NCBI RefSeq assembly: GCF_001949145.1
Contig: NW_019091359.1
Coordinates: 2,102,158 to 2,166,157, forward strand
From: Acanthaster planci
Taxonomy: Eukaryota; Echinodermata; Asteroidea; Valvatida; Acanthasteridae
DNA: 64,000 bases
Direction of reading: 5' to 3'
Shown here: piece by piece, positions 23,701 to 36,604 of the stretch
How positions within the stretch are numbered: the stretch's first letter is position 1
Layout: the number at the start of each line of letters is the position of its first letter
Program-made: the position numbers and the translations under genes
Notes under the pieces: model-generated
What the model was told of the DNA's origin: nothing
The model's database searches: none
Seen by the model: only the letters and a program-made list of their open reading frames with translations

Positions 23701-26700
23701 AGCCCTGAATTTGTGATAGGGAGTTACAAACCCTAACCACTTGGCCACACTTGTGACAATGCTCCTTATAACTGTTTAGAATACTTTTGCTACAACACAG
23801 ATTATTTTCTGTTTGACAGACATGTCTGGCTGGGTTGCTGAGGTTCTACGGCTGATCAGCTGCTCCAGAAATGGCCTGAGCGAGCCCGAGATCCTGGAGC
23901 TGCTAAGAATGATGGGATACACGGGTGAAGCCAAGGTCACACCCTTTGACTTTGCCCTCTTCCGGTCAGCCACATTTGATGCCTTGGTTGAAAGACCGGG
24001 TGGTCTGATGAGCTTTTTCCATCAACATCTCAGGGAAGCCGTGGAACACTCCTTGCTGGGTAAAAAATATGATCTCCAAGAAATAAAATAACTAGTCTGC
24101 CTACTCAGAAGTTTTCTCGCTCACCCTGTAATTACAGAATCCGTGGTTGTGAGATATAGTTTCTGCAAACAAAAATCTTTTTTGAGAAATAGAATTTTCC
24201 TCTTCAATTTAGCAAAGATCATTCACTTACATGTATAATACAGTGAGCAGAGTCAGTGAAATTGTTTCCCAAATTGTCTGAGTGAGTTATAATCTCTTAA
24301 AGATAGAGTTATTCAGGCTGAAATTGCCAAGAGTGTGACTTCTCAGGATTGTTTTCCAGATTACGTGATTTGGGACACAAATCATGGATTTTTAGAGGTT
24401 CATACAGTTTTGTGATTTCTTTTAGCCCTCGGGACAAAACATAGCCATTTGGGAGGAACCTAATGTTTTTTAAACTCTTAAGGACCCTGAAAGGTCAGTA
24501 TGTTAACGCTGTAATTACTAAAGCCATCCACTGAAGATATCTGAATTTTGTTCTTGATCCTCCAATGTCACCTTAGAATTTCTTGCTAGATTCCTTTGTG
24601 AGCAACATTTTTGTGACACACACTTTCCTTTCCTCTGTCACACTTTTCCAGGCATGATTAGTGGCACGGCAGGCCTGCCGGACTCGCCTAATGCCTCAGC
24701 CGTCAACTTCCTCACGGTTGGCCTGAACCGACAGAAGAGGCGTTGTCATGAGGCTCTGGCCAGCTACTTCCTGAAGCAGCCCCACAGCCTGCGGAGAACT
24801 GGGGAGTTGCCCTGGCAACTGGAGAAATGTGGGGACATTCAGAGCCTATATAATATCCTGACTGAACCGCAGTGAGTATTATTGATGTCAGCTATAACAA
24901 TTGTATGATCGTTGTTCACAGGATGACCATTTTGGATCATGCTCCCTGAATCCACTGTATTTATTGAACACTCGGAGATGGGAAGGAGTCCAACTGTTTT
25001 ACTGTTATAGTTTCACCCCAAAAGTACTGTTTATTCGCAAGTTGGAGTTACCCATTGGAGCCCAAGGATTTGTACCCCATTGCATCAACTTTACTTTCAC
25101 ACGCTCTAAGATTTCAGAAAATATTTACAGGAATTGCTTCATTTTCAATTCAAGATGGATGCCTTGGCAACAAGATACCATACACAAACGTAAGAGTACA
25201 CTTGATAGTGTCCTGTTTAGTTGAACTATGAAGGAAAAGGGCATCTTTAGTCATGGGAGCAGGTAACCTTTTTAAACGATCTTTGCGTACTGTTGTGCAC
25301 AACTCAAAATGGTGCCCATGCTGTTGCCCACTTTTACAGTCCTCTCCCATTTTCAGTGTTATATGCAGTCTTTGTGCAAGGAGTCCGTAGGTTTACTTGA
25401 GGGCTAACTTCTTGAGATGTGGTGGCTACACTTGGCTGGGTAATACTAAAGTATGGAATAATGAATACTAGCATTAAGCCATTTCTTTTAGCATCATATC
25501 TCAAAGACATTAATGGTTGCCCGTTTTTAAGTTGAACATCGCCCATTCAATTAAAATAAATCAGACTAAGATCAGTATAGATATGGTATTTTCCTGAAAA
25601 ATCATGCCAACATAATACATCTTGAAACAATAAAAAGAATCCATATATTATAATAAATTAAGAACTGACAATACCCCCCTTAATGTTCCTTGGAAGTTAA
25701 AGTACAAAGAATGTGCCGTTGGGTTCTGCTGTAGTTAAGGATTGGATAGGATTTTTAGAAGAGTAACAGGAAATAAATGTCCATTGAGCTAGGGTTTTTG
25801 GTGAGATTTTGTTTTCAGTTTGTAGTTCACATTAACAATGAGATTTTTCTTGAATTTTTTGATCCAACGTGCAGAGTTTTCCTGATGATGAGTCAGGACA
25901 GCATTCAGAGTGTGGCCCTCAAGCTGGACCTCTTGCGCTACTGGCAGCGGCTAGGGCGGAACGGCTACAACATTGCCGAGGCTTACGAGAAGATGGTTAC
26001 AACAGCAAGAGCTGCGCAAGAGTCTGCACTGAATGACAGCGGAGGGAATTCCACCAACGGGACCATAGCTGTGGCAAGCAGTGGCAGCAGTAGGCCTGAA
26101 AGTGGTGAGAAATGAACAGGTCATGTTTCAGTCTTACCCGTGACCTTACATAGCCAAGGGGCTGGGGTGTTACTCCCTCTAAATTCCTTGGCCGGTCCCA
26201 CACACCCCTCAAACGGAGTAATAAAACCCCTGAATAACCACAAAAGCATGAACATGTAAATGAAATGAGATGGAAACAGTAAAACAGGTCTTCCATGAGA
26301 TGGCAGTATGTGTCCCTTATTCTCACAGAAAAAAAAATCATTACTTTGTGACAACCAGCTTGTTCCAGACCAGAGAATAATCTGTTTTTCATTTATAGAT
26401 CCTATAATTTTAATATCTGAAAACTTTAAATCAGGTAGTCAAGTCGCATTTGGTACAATATTGATTACTTTTTAATTGCTAGGAGGGAAGGTGTTACAAT
26501 CACCATTCAAGAAACCACGTCCCAAGCTTTCTGTCATTGAAGAAAGCGTTGCTTCAGACTCACCAAGCCCTAGCCCAGTGAAAACAAGTGAAATGTTCAT
26601 CTCAGAGGTCACAATTACATGTGAAGCTGATACCACGACTTACTCCAGCATCTCGGTAGAGCAAGACATGACTGCATCTGCTGCTTGGAATGTCAAAGAA

Positions 26701-29700
26701 TCGATGGTGTCAGCCTCGCAGAAACATCCAACCACTGCATCATCTTCAAAGAGATCCAAGAACAGGACGACACCCAATGCTGTTAGGGCATCTTCATCCT
26801 CGGACACAGATGAGGGGGAGGTCTGGGAGGATGCCAGGGATGGAACCGAACCCCACAGCGATGAGGGTGCCAGGGATGGAACCGAACCCCACAGCGATGA
26901 GGGTGAGATTGGCTCTCTGTTTTGATTTCAGTAGGTTCAGGGCAGATCTGTACAGGATACTTTGTTTAGACTTCAGGCCTTTGTTCGGATCCTTGCTTTG
27001 ATGCCACCTCTGACCTCATTCCAGCTCCATAATTAATTTGAACTATCTACATGTACTATGAGAAATCAAACGAACATTCCTTTAAATGTTTTACACATGC
27101 AAACAGATGCCTACATCACAGAAAAATCTACTTTGGTTATTAACTTCATAAATAATGAGCCCATTTGAAATTGTCCCTGCACTCACTGAGCTAAAATGCA
27201 GTGAAAGGTTTTTAAATTTTTCTTAACACCGATAACACATGTAGTGATAGAAATATCTACATTACTTCTTGAGGTACAACATTGCAGGGAAATTTAAATT
27301 TTAAATGTGTTCCAGATGCCAAAACCCATCAGTATCAATTGCTTACCAGTACCCTCTCATTTATTAGATTCATTGACTGAGATGTAGTTTGCTCTCAGGG
27401 AAGCTTAGGGCTCATTCTTCGGTAGACTTGAGCTAAGATCTGAAGGTGTATTGCATCGGCCACATTGACAGTGTTAAGGTTTCAACTTTTTAAAAATTAT
27501 TTCTTTCAGTCTGTGAGGGAAAATGTGCCATAATGCCTTTATGTCATGTCCTCATTCTCTTCAACGACGGACAAGATGAGCTAGATTCAAAAATACCACC
27601 TTGCGGCTTTCATTTTTGCATTTTCCCCCAGATAAAGACATCTTCTATGAATTCAAGCCACAGGACAGGTGCAAGCTGGCTGTGCTCGCAATGCATGCTG
27701 GGAAGGTCCTAGCTGAGAAGTCCTGTTTCATGCAGTCCGAAAGGCTGCTGCAGTTGGCTTATGAAGAAATTAAAACGGTAATTATGACGATATTCCAGGA
27801 ACAGAGGGGGAATGGGTACAGCAATGTAGAAGTGTTTGGAGCAGGGGACCTTGGTTATGACCACCAAAATGCCCCTCTGACAGTTACTTCCAAAATGGCT
27901 GTAAACGGCCTTCACATATCGAAAAGAAAACAGTTCTGAAGTTTGGAGAAATACACTACTCAAAAAAGTTAAGGACCACTTTTTATTTTGTGTATACTTT
28001 TTATATGAGATATTTTACTGCTGAAAATGTGCATTTGATGTTTCAAAACTTTTTTATGTTTTTCATTCTAACGAGAACACCATCTAGACAAAAAAAAATG
28101 AAACAACTAGACCCCACTCATTGCTTAGAAAAAATTACAAGTTAAGAAAAAAGTGGTCCTTTACTTTTTGAGTAGTATATATGGGAGTCATTCCCACATG
28201 ATCGACTGCATAACCTTCAGTTATTGCTTGTGACATTCAGCTTCAATATTTTTCCTTAAAAGCCAGATCATCAAATATTTCAACAATGATACAGGTATGC
28301 TGTTCAAGTAATAACTTAAAATAAACACCAACAATATCCGAGCTACATGCATGTTGACAGAGAAAGAAGGCTCTTCTTCAAGATAAATCCATGGGTCATT
28401 TCTTCAAAGCAGAAATTCCCACTAAGCACGCCGGAGCATCAACTCCTCGTCAAGGTTGAAGAAAACCTAGGGGATCTCCACCGCTTTCAACTGCACAAAA
28501 ACGAGGCCAAAAAGTTCTACTGCAAGGCCCTCGATACCCTGAGCAACATTGCAGCCAACAAGTCCGATGATATCTACAGGCAACTGCAGGAGAGTCAGGG
28601 TAAATGGCATGTCATTTCATGTTTGCATCACTCATGACTGATGACTGGCAAAGTGTGCTTCAAAACAGATTGCAGGTGAACCCAATAATGATAGTGTTTA
28701 ATAATACAGTATCCTGCTGGCGACAAAAAAAATGTGAGGCCTCAAAACTTATGTTCTTTGTTTTTCATTCTTGAAAGTGCAACGTCCTTATAATACAATA
28801 AGATGTGATTGAGCTAACACAAATAATGGACTTTGGCCTCTGGATTTGATGTGTTACTTGATCAGTGCCAGTGTTTATTCTGGAAAATAGAAGAAGACAG
28901 AAGTGCATCTGTTGACATCTTTCATCCAGATCAATTTAACCACTTCCTGCCAGGTGAAATTTGTATATATGGGGGATGAGTTGACGGGTAATTTTCAAGA
29001 TTTTCTGTTTTCCAAATTCTTCAAGAATTCATAACTTCATGTACTGGATGTTTACACCCACACAAATGACTGTCTGGTGGCTACTCTACTCTGACAGGCA
29101 ACCTCCATTGATGCCCAAGTATTGCAGCCAGGCCTGCCGCCCAGTATAGAGAGCCCAGATTGTTGGGTGTTGCGTAATTTCCTTTGTTCCTGAAATTGGC
29201 CCAGTGCAGTGGTGTCTTTTCAATGGTAGCAGTGTCTTTTTAAATGCAGCCAGATCAGGGTGCAGCAGTACCGTATTGTGCATCGCTGGAGTGCTGGAGC
29301 ACTTTTGTCCCCGCTGATAATCTGCAGGATTTGAATGCTGCAAACAGTGATATACTGTTTCAAAACAATGACGGATCACCTCCGCTAATGCCAACTGAAA
29401 AATGATGGCAATTCCGAGCAGCTCGGTCTTTTGTTCCGAGTACGGTCTTTTGTTACAAGGCCCAACTGCTTTGTCTGATTTGGGCACCCAGGCAAAACGT
29501 AAAAAGACAACGTCTCCGATAACGGGCACCCCGGAGGCAAATGGTTAAAAGCCAAAGCACGAAAAGTGTGGTTTGGCGTGCCATGCCCAATTTAATTCTA
29601 AATGCTGTCTTCAAAAAGGTTACCTTATGCCAACATTTGTTATGCAAAACTCACATAGTGTAACCAAACCCAAGGAAATCAATTATGGGTATATTTTTAC

Positions 29701-32700
29701 ACTCATCACAAAAATGTGTAAAGTCATGACCTAGTCACTAAGTGTTTGACTGTACAAAGGGTTTCGGAGTATGTTTTGTGACTCTGCAGGCAGACTTTTT
29801 GATGAATAACTTGAAGAAATTTGAAGGGTGAAAAACTAGGAGAGTTTTAACTACCTTGTTATATTTTTTCCTGTTGTGTTCATTTAAATTTGTTTCTTTT
29901 TGTTTTTGAAGGTCGTCTGTTGACCCATCTTGGTCACATGGCAGTCAAGGAATACAGGAGTGGTGCACAGGAAGCTGAGACGATCCTTCAGAAGGCCAGC
30001 CAGTGCATGAGGGGAGCCAACAGCATCGCTGGCCTGGCTACGGCACAGTTCATCCTAGGCCTGGTCCAGTAAGTCCAATTTATGGACTATTCCTTTGAAA
30101 AAATATCACATCTGTGCTCCTCTGTTCAAAATTGGCTTTGGGAGAAGGCAGGCTTAAACAGGTGCCCACCTAAGTTTTAATTGGGGGATTTTATAAGGTT
30201 TAATATGGTTTTGTGGGGTACCTCTGGGTAAAAATTCAGGTTAACCCCCCTCATTTAAAATGCATCGACTTAACCATCGGCTGAATTGAAATTGAAATTC
30301 AATTAATGAAAAACAGTAGAGGAGTTCCAAGGAAGGGGTCACTTGGTAATGCTTGATAGATTCACGTTATACATATTTTTTATCAGTTTTCAAGTGAAAG
30401 GTGGCATATCTAATCAAAGCTCCAAATATGACATTACTCCAAATACAGAGTTTGAGTAATGACTCCATAGTGGCAATAGGAACATTTCTATGCCATAAAT
30501 ATGACGAAATAAAAATTTCATTGTTAAAGAAAGTGAGTAACAAATGTTGTTATAACGTACCATTTGTTTCTGAAAAGGCTTTGTGAAACATGAAGATTGC
30601 CTGTGTTTATCATTTCATGACAGAATTGGAACTGTCCATCAGTTGTAATACAAACAGGTTAAAAGATGTGAAATGGTACCCGTCATTATTTATGCCAGAC
30701 GATCATTACCAGGCTGTTGGTGTCCTTGTGTGTGGTGTATTATGAAGTGTCTCATCTGTTTGACACAATACAGAGTGAAGAAATCAGATTACCTCGCCGC
30801 CGAGAAGTGTCTGCTCGAGGCCCTGGGCACGAGAGAGAGATGGTACGGCAAGTCCCACCCGCATGTCGGAGAAGTCCTGGATGAATTGGGAGGTCTACTG
30901 AGCAACACCAAGAACTTACAGAGGTCAGGAGGCCTCTAGTGGCCTTTTTAAAATAATTGACAAGTGACAGGGGTGTGAGAATTCACCTTTTTAGCCGATT
31001 TTAGTTTGTTTTTTTTAGATGTTGACCTTAAATTTCTGTTAAAAACCTGTTCTGTGCAAACTTTGGGAACTTTTTACATTTCAGCTTTTTACTAGCTGTT
31101 TTCAGCTTTAATATTAAGTGGCCACTCGCCCCTGAGGTGAACAAAAGCCATGTATACCAATAAGGGGGCAATTTCACTAGAAGCCGGTCCCAACCTTCTC
31201 TTTTCAAAGTTGCATGACAGGCCCATGTCATTTCTGGACCTGAGACTGTAGTGATCGAGGGAGTCTTCAAACCCCAATTTCCCTCATGGCTTTTATCGTA
31301 ACTCATGTGCGTGACAATGACCAGGTATTTCACATACTTTGCCTCATGTTATTGACTGTAACTGTGTACTTGGTCAGGCCATAAATCATTATGTCACACG
31401 TGATATTTTTCTGTTATAAATCTGTTTACCGACAGATGAAATCGTAAACTATATAAAGATTTTGTGTAATAAATGAAGAAAAGAAAGAAAACTTAGAAGT
31501 GGATCTCATCAGCAAGATGGGGTGGCTCAGAAATATAGGGTGTTTTAAGGATTTGGGGGTTTTCATTGTAATTTCTGTTTGCCAGGTATGACAGGATAAT
31601 GGCCGAGGCACATTTCAGGAGGGCACTGCTCATAAGAACGCAGTCCTTTGGCAGAGACCATCTCCTCGTGGGAACCTCATTGTTCCATCTCGGTGAGTTC
31701 TGACTGCTTAAGCAGGGCTTTGAAAGAATTTCAGTTGAGAATAACTCATCTCGTTTCCTCTTTGGAAGCCAGACAGAAAATAATTCTGGCCATGAGAAGG
31801 TGAAAGAATAGACCGATTGTGTCTGCTAAGTCACGTGACCTGTAGTGGGTATCAAATATCAACAAACATTGCATCCACCAAAAGCAAAGTGTTTTATAAA
31901 TATTATTTAACACAAACTAAGCCCAAAGCAGGTACCATACTCGGACTACTGATGAGCTGGGTATTATACCGGAACTCAAAATACCTTGCTATGGGGTTGA
32001 TACCTACTGTAGGTCACATGATTTAGCGGGTGCAGTGGGTCTATTCGGAAGAGCTTTCCAGTTGAGACATGGCAGAAGTAAAAAATTATCTTGTCAAGTG
32101 TCTTCAACAAGTTTGTGTGCTATTTCCTAAAATATAATCTCCGGTATTTTTTCCATTATTACCGTTGAGCACCTCACAGGTACTCACAGTTTTCTTCAAA
32201 AGTACATACAGATCTTCACAAGTACTTTACCAATACCACAGTCAGTAAGAAGTCAAAAGCACTTCACCTGAGCCTCAACCTGTTGTTCACCATTGTTCAT
32301 CTTTTTTTTTTCACTTTTAGATATTACTAGCAGTGGCATGTCCAGTGGGGAAGAGGGACCTAGTGTTTCCAATGTTTCTAATTCCAATTTTCCAATTTTT
32401 TTTAGAAATTGAAATCACCAACAGTTAAGAAATGGTTGACCACCTTTTTAGGGAAATGAGGATTCTTTTACGGGTCAAAGAAATTTGTACGTCATTTGAA
32501 GAAGAAAATTTCCATTTTTTCCACTTCACCAAAGACCTGGATACACCACTGATATCTAGTGTAAAGTAATTGTGAAGCGATTGTAAAATATTTAACTTAA
32601 TGGAGGCTTTAATCATCTGGGTTACTGTTTTTGATGTATTCTGAAATACAGGAAGGCTTCTGAAATGTAGCGGCAGTCAGCAGTGCAAGACAGAGGCTGT

Positions 32701-33940
32701 AACTCTCCTGGGACGTGCCCAGGACATCCGTACCACCCACCTCGGAGCCAATCACTTCCTGACCAAAGCCGTGCGGCAAGCTCTGAAGGAGGTCCAGCAG
32801 CAGCTGACCTCAGGCGATTACGACTATGCCCCAGTCAAGCAGCCTGACCGACGCACCAAGCAGCGACCGTACAGCGCCCTCAGCTGGCACGAGGCCGACC
32901 TGATGGGTTTTGAGAAGCAGGCGCGTGCCAAGAGCGCCCAGCAGGGGGTGGAGAGAAGTGACAGCAAGGCGCAGCAAACCAAGACAGATAGAAGAAGGAC
33001 CTCCTCACATGTGGACCTTCCGAGTACTCCTAAGCAGGAGGAATCCAAGAGTCATGATAGTGGGGGGGTTAATTCGAAAGCCAGGTCAAACAGTGTACCG
33101 AACATACGTGACGGCGCGACACCACTGAATCGCGACTCAGCACCACCTTTGGCAGGCAAGGGGTTCTGCACAGAGCCAGAACAAGCAGCGAAGTACAACG
33201 GTAAGGATAAGGGGGTAAGGTCTGGTCAGGGTGCCGGTAAGAGCCAACGACCAAGGAGCGTCCACGGCACTTTCAGATCAGGGCAACGTAAACCTGGGAG
33301 AAAAGCTGCAAGTGCGAATTCTCCCGTCCGGGCTCATCACACTGAAATAATGAACAATTCTGCCAGGACGCAACAACGTGAGAGACAGGGTGATCTTCAG
33401 TCTCTCTGCTTGATTCCCAGGCAAAATGCTAGGGGTGACACCACTGCCCCACTCCAAGGTGTCGATTCTGCACCAAATTCAAAGGATGCTTTCAAGCGAT
33501 TCAGCACATGGAGTGCTGGAACATACGACAGCTGGCCCAGAAGCACTCAAAGCCGAGGGCAAGGGGCATCCTCAGCAGGGGAACGAGGTACCAGCCCCGG
33601 CCGGCGACCCTACAGTAGCTCCAGCCAGGTCTCGCATACCTCTCACCGTTCCCGCTGCGATGTGCCAAGTGCCCTTCAGATGCACCCCAGCAACGACAGA
33701 ACCATACGAGGTCCACACAGCCAAATCCAAGCCATCCTTGGTGAGCCATCGTGCCCCAGGCCGGTACAGCCCAAGGTGCTTCACACCTCGGCGTGGTGGC
33801 ACGAACCTGGCGGGTACCCTAGGAAACCCAACGACATCTACCCTCCCAGGAGACACCAGAAACGTCCAGCTAGTAGGCCTCCACTGGAGTCGAGCAACAG
33901 ATTCAGCGTGCTTGCATCAATGGCAGATAATGATAACTGA
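14736..33940 (+). CDS. TTC41: TTC41 (Gnn): DUF4062 + NACHT-type P-loop + TPR protein, complete, 1,644 aa
   Basis: 17 coding exons: 14736-15332, 15473-15659, 16209-16416, 17322-17536, 20634-20812, 21828-22139, 22602-22734, 23820-24059, 24652-24871, 25875-26104, 26483-26902, 27632-27777, 28455-28599, 29912-30068, 30774-30923, 31586-31692, 32652-33940. All have AG/GT borders and the total (4,935 nt) is an exact multiple of three. The N-terminus has DUF4062 hallmarks (PFISSTFLDFSEERDHL, VDLRWGI, FFICLLGERYG; about residues 25-110). Walker A GERGCGKT is at 346-353 and Walker B LVLDGIDEL at 444-452. TPR-like helices cover about 980-1215. The last exon adds about 390 Ser/Arg/Gly-rich, probably disordered residues. 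NPHP3 and NWD1 share the DUF4062/P-loop start, but position beside GRP94 favours TTC41. Its biochemical role is unknown; scaffold or signalling NTPase is inference. Start: the first ATG of the long frame, as the open frame before it has none. Confidence 0.9.
17537..20633 (+). other. TTC41 intron 4 (3.1 kb), repeat-filled
   Basis: The longest TTC41 intron separates the Walker A exon from the Walker B exon. It contains CGATAT-rich repeats (17905-18040 and about 19780-19930), a short duplication of TTTTACTAGTCCGC (18260-18297), a related TTTTACTAGACCGCC at about 19555, ACATGTACATG palindromes (18160-18620) and the inverted dispersed repeat at 18655-19096. No coding exon with matching phase was found. 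The flanking exons join in phase 1 directly, so none is required, though a skipped short exon cannot be ruled out. Confidence 0.6.
18655..19096 (-). repeat. Dispersed repeat, copy 2 (inverted relative to copy 1)
   Basis: Reverse complement of the element at 12072-12502, within TTC41 intron 4. It begins (minus strand) at GGTTGCACTACACCAAATAC near 19096 and ends at CATTTGGTGGAAGGCACC near 18664. Similarity is roughly three quarters by eye, with indels, so the copies are not recent. The pair could form a long imperfect stem spanning the first TTC41 exons. Confidence 0.75.
22888..23290 (+). repeat. Minisatellite, about 12 diverged units of about 32 bp
   Basis: Units follow the pattern CATTACTTCACTAGTACTCC followed by ACAGGTATTTTC, with substitutions and one short insertion. 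It lies in TTC41 intron 7. A related, more eroded stretch (CTTCACAAGTACT and similar) appears at about 32150-32245 in intron 16. Confidence 0.9.
26833..26904 (+). repeat. 36-bp perfect tandem duplication at the end of TTC41 exon 11
   Basis: Two identical 36-bp units (26833-26868 and 26869-26904) encode the 12-residue block ARDGTEPHSDEG twice. The last two bases of unit 2 are the GT of the splice donor, so the donor sits at the repeat boundary. Perfect identity indicates a very recent event or an unstable locus. Confidence 0.95.
27955..28176. mobile_element. MITE with about 30-bp terminal inverted repeats, in TTC41 intron 12
   Basis: The left end reads ACTACTCAAAAAAGTTAAGG and continues GACCACTTTTT. 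The right end, reverse complemented, reads ACTACTCAAAAAGTAAAGG and then ACCACTTTTTT. The element is about 222 bp, AT-rich inside, with no open frame and TA-rich flanks. The size and ends suit a Tc1/mariner-type non-autonomous element (inference). Confidence 0.8.
28936..29548. mobile_element. piggyBac-like non-autonomous element with TTAA target duplication
   Basis: TTAA at 28936-28939 and 29545-29548 flank inverted ends: CCACTTCCTGCCAGGTG on the left, and CCATTTGCCTCCGGGGTG on the right after reverse complementing. TTAA duplication and CC-starting ends are diagnostic of the piggyBac superfamily. Inside, a minus-strand open frame of 147 codons (29086-29529) spans most of the element. No DDD transposase motif is recognisable, so it is either an eroded transposase fragment or chance. 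It lies in TTC41 intron 13. Confidence 0.75.
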
Positions 33941-36604
33941 ATTACGCCACTATTGCACTGCCGTGGTCTGCAGTTTCAACAAAAAATACCCAAAGTATTA
34001 CAAGATTGAGCTTATTCTAAGCCAGAACAAGTTGTCTTGTTCTTTTTAAGCTGTAAACTGAAATATTTGCCTGCCAAAATTAGAGATCCAAGGAAACGCA
34101 GTGGGATACATTCAGATTGCTTATAGTGAGTTAGTGATGAGGCATGGCTATCTCTCATAGTTATTAACGGCCCATTGAAAATATTTCTTTCAAAGCAGGT
34201 CTCCTGAATGCTTCTTTGCATCCGGTTAAACCTGATTTCCTGTTTTTTTGTGCTTCTTCAAGGGCATTTTGTTGCTTGTCTGATAATGTTTATGCTGATG
34301 CAGATTTGCATATTTATGAGCAAAGTGATGGAGTCATCCAAGGCAGAAATTTCACTGTCACTGCAATTTCTACTCTAACATTTATCAGAACGTTGGATAT
34401 TTTGCTGTCGTAAAGTTTTTTTACATTGGTGATTTGTTTTTGTCGCCGCTCTTGACAATAGGCCAGTGGGCAGAGTTTTCTCATAAATATTTTCTCTGAG
34501 CAAATGTTGGATTCACAATTTTCACAGAAACCCCTAAATAAATACTGTCTTCCGGTACTGACATCAAAGAAGCAGTTCCCATGGAAAAATTTGTACATTT
34601 AATAAAGTGCATTTAAGAGTAACCAAATACAGATGTTAGTTTTCTTACATTTTAAGAGGATTAGAAAGTTTCACATATGCTTCACATCATGCACCCTTTC
34701 AAGTCCTGCTGTACATAGGTCTCAAGTTATGAAGTGTTTGGTGAAATCAGCCTGTGCTTTCAACATTTTCCAAACTCTATGTGCCATATACATCTTTAAG
34801 ATCAATAGCAGGCGTATTTTTCATTATGTTTCTTATATTCATTATAGATTTATTATCTTTGTCATTATCCCATGCATGCTTTGATTCCATCATAAAAATC
34901 ATAGAAAGGAACATTATAACCCTAACCATACAAATACTGGTAGATTGGATGTGATTTACACAGCACCTCGCGTGTACTTCGAGAAACACTTAAGAAATAG
35001 AACACAAACAGACATTTGTTACTTTCATATGCGTCTTATTATCTTATAAGTGAACAGTCTCATCTAGATTGGTTCACAAAGATAATATAAGATTCTCTTT
35101 GCAGTAGTAATATTTAATAAGTTCTAATTGATAGTTAGTGCCTTAGACTGTCAGTTTGCTTCCAAATGATTTTCCATGGGGGGGGAACTGAAGCAAATGA
35201 AACTTGCTGGAGAGCCCTTACATCCCTGTAGAGAGGTGACGGATTTACAAAGCTGTTGGCGTTTACTCTGGGCCAGATGCTTGTAAACAAGCAAGTGCAT
35301 TTGCACGTTTTGTTACTGCCCTAAGCAAGGATTGATCGCAGGATTTGTGATTTTTGGTCAAGAGACAAGGAGGCGTAGATTTTTTGGCAAAACAGGGAGT
35401 TCGTCATTCGTTAAATACAGTATATGCAGCCACTGCACAGTGAGACTTGAGGAAATAATACATATAAAATATGCTCGTACATGTTTGCCTGGTAATGATA
35501 ACATGCAGTACATTTATTGTATTCAACTAGATTTTAGGGCGTGCTCTTCAGAGTGGTTCTTGGCTAGAAATTTGAGGGAAAAAAACTGTGTTCAGAATCT
35601 GATTTTCATGGGAAAGAAGAATTGATTGTGGTTTAATAGATTTGATGATGGGAGAGAGACACTTGAGGATTGCAGAGGACCGAGGATGATGTCCCTTTTA
35701 AGGTAACAAAAGCGGAGCTACATTTGGGCTGCAATCTAGCCTATTTGCTCCGCCCCCATTGAACCACTCACTTGAAGTCCCATCAAATGGTATGATTGTT
35801 AGATATTCTAAATGTCTGCAAAATGTAAGCAACAAATAAATGAAAAATAGCCTTACGAACTGAAATAAACTAGTTAGTGTCCGCAAAGCTGGTAAAATAC
35901 TTTTATGGTCATCTGGAACTATTTCTCATCTTTATATTTAAGAATTTTTCAACGTGGAAACATGGTGTATATTTTGGATGTAAGCTAAACTTAACTTTCA
36001 TGACAATCTGTCTGCTGCCACTCGGGTAAATATTTGGAAAGCCTTTTGAACTCAATTTTTTAGACTTTTTGTACTTTAGAAATGTTTACAGTGTGTGAGG
36101 TTAAGTTCTCCGTTCCATAAAGTAAGGCCTTTAATTGCCTACCTTGACAAATGTGTAATTGCACCTGTGTACGTGAATATATTTTTACACCATTATGTTT
36201 CACATGGTACCAAAACCAATTTTGTGTCAGGTAGGCAGGCCTTCACGAGACAAGGTGGCCCCTTTCATAATTTGTATTCTTAACTGTCGTTTTTAAGTAG
36301 TTGGATGTGATACAAAATGCAAACTGCACAATTATTTTAGTATCAAAATAGTTGCCTCGAGAAGATTGGTGATTCTTTTCACCCAATAAATCACCACCGA
36401 AACCATTAGTTTTTTCCTCGTTATTAAGCAGTCACATACATAGGAAAATTTCTGCGAAAAAGTCTTTTTCTTCTGCGATTGGAAACCTGCCCAGGCACAG
36501 ACCATGGAGGTACGGAACCAACAAAAATGTAATTAAGTTTTTGGGTGGGGGTGGGATTCTAGACGTTTATCTAGAGAGCCTTTTGAACCTATTTCACAGT
36601 TTTC
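33941..36604. other. Convergent intergenic region between TTC41 and SRCR/discoidin gene A
   Basis: Contains the probable TTC41 3' UTR and polyA signals, then AT-rich DNA with no convincing exon. Short open frames have low-complexity or random composition. Both flanking genes end here, tail to tail. Confidence 0.6.
34537..34606 (+). other. Candidate TTC41 polyadenylation signals
   Basis: AATAAA occurs at 34537-34542 and 34601-34606, about 600-670 bases after the TTC41 stop codon. They are the first canonical hexamers noticed downstream. Cleavage positions cannot be seen without transcripts. Confidence 0.45.

Noticed and set aside
33426-34049. 207-codon plus-strand frame overlapping the end of TTC41
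   Set aside because: It is an alternate frame of the GC-rich last TTC41 exon; the 389-codon frame continues the spliced reading frame from upstream exons.
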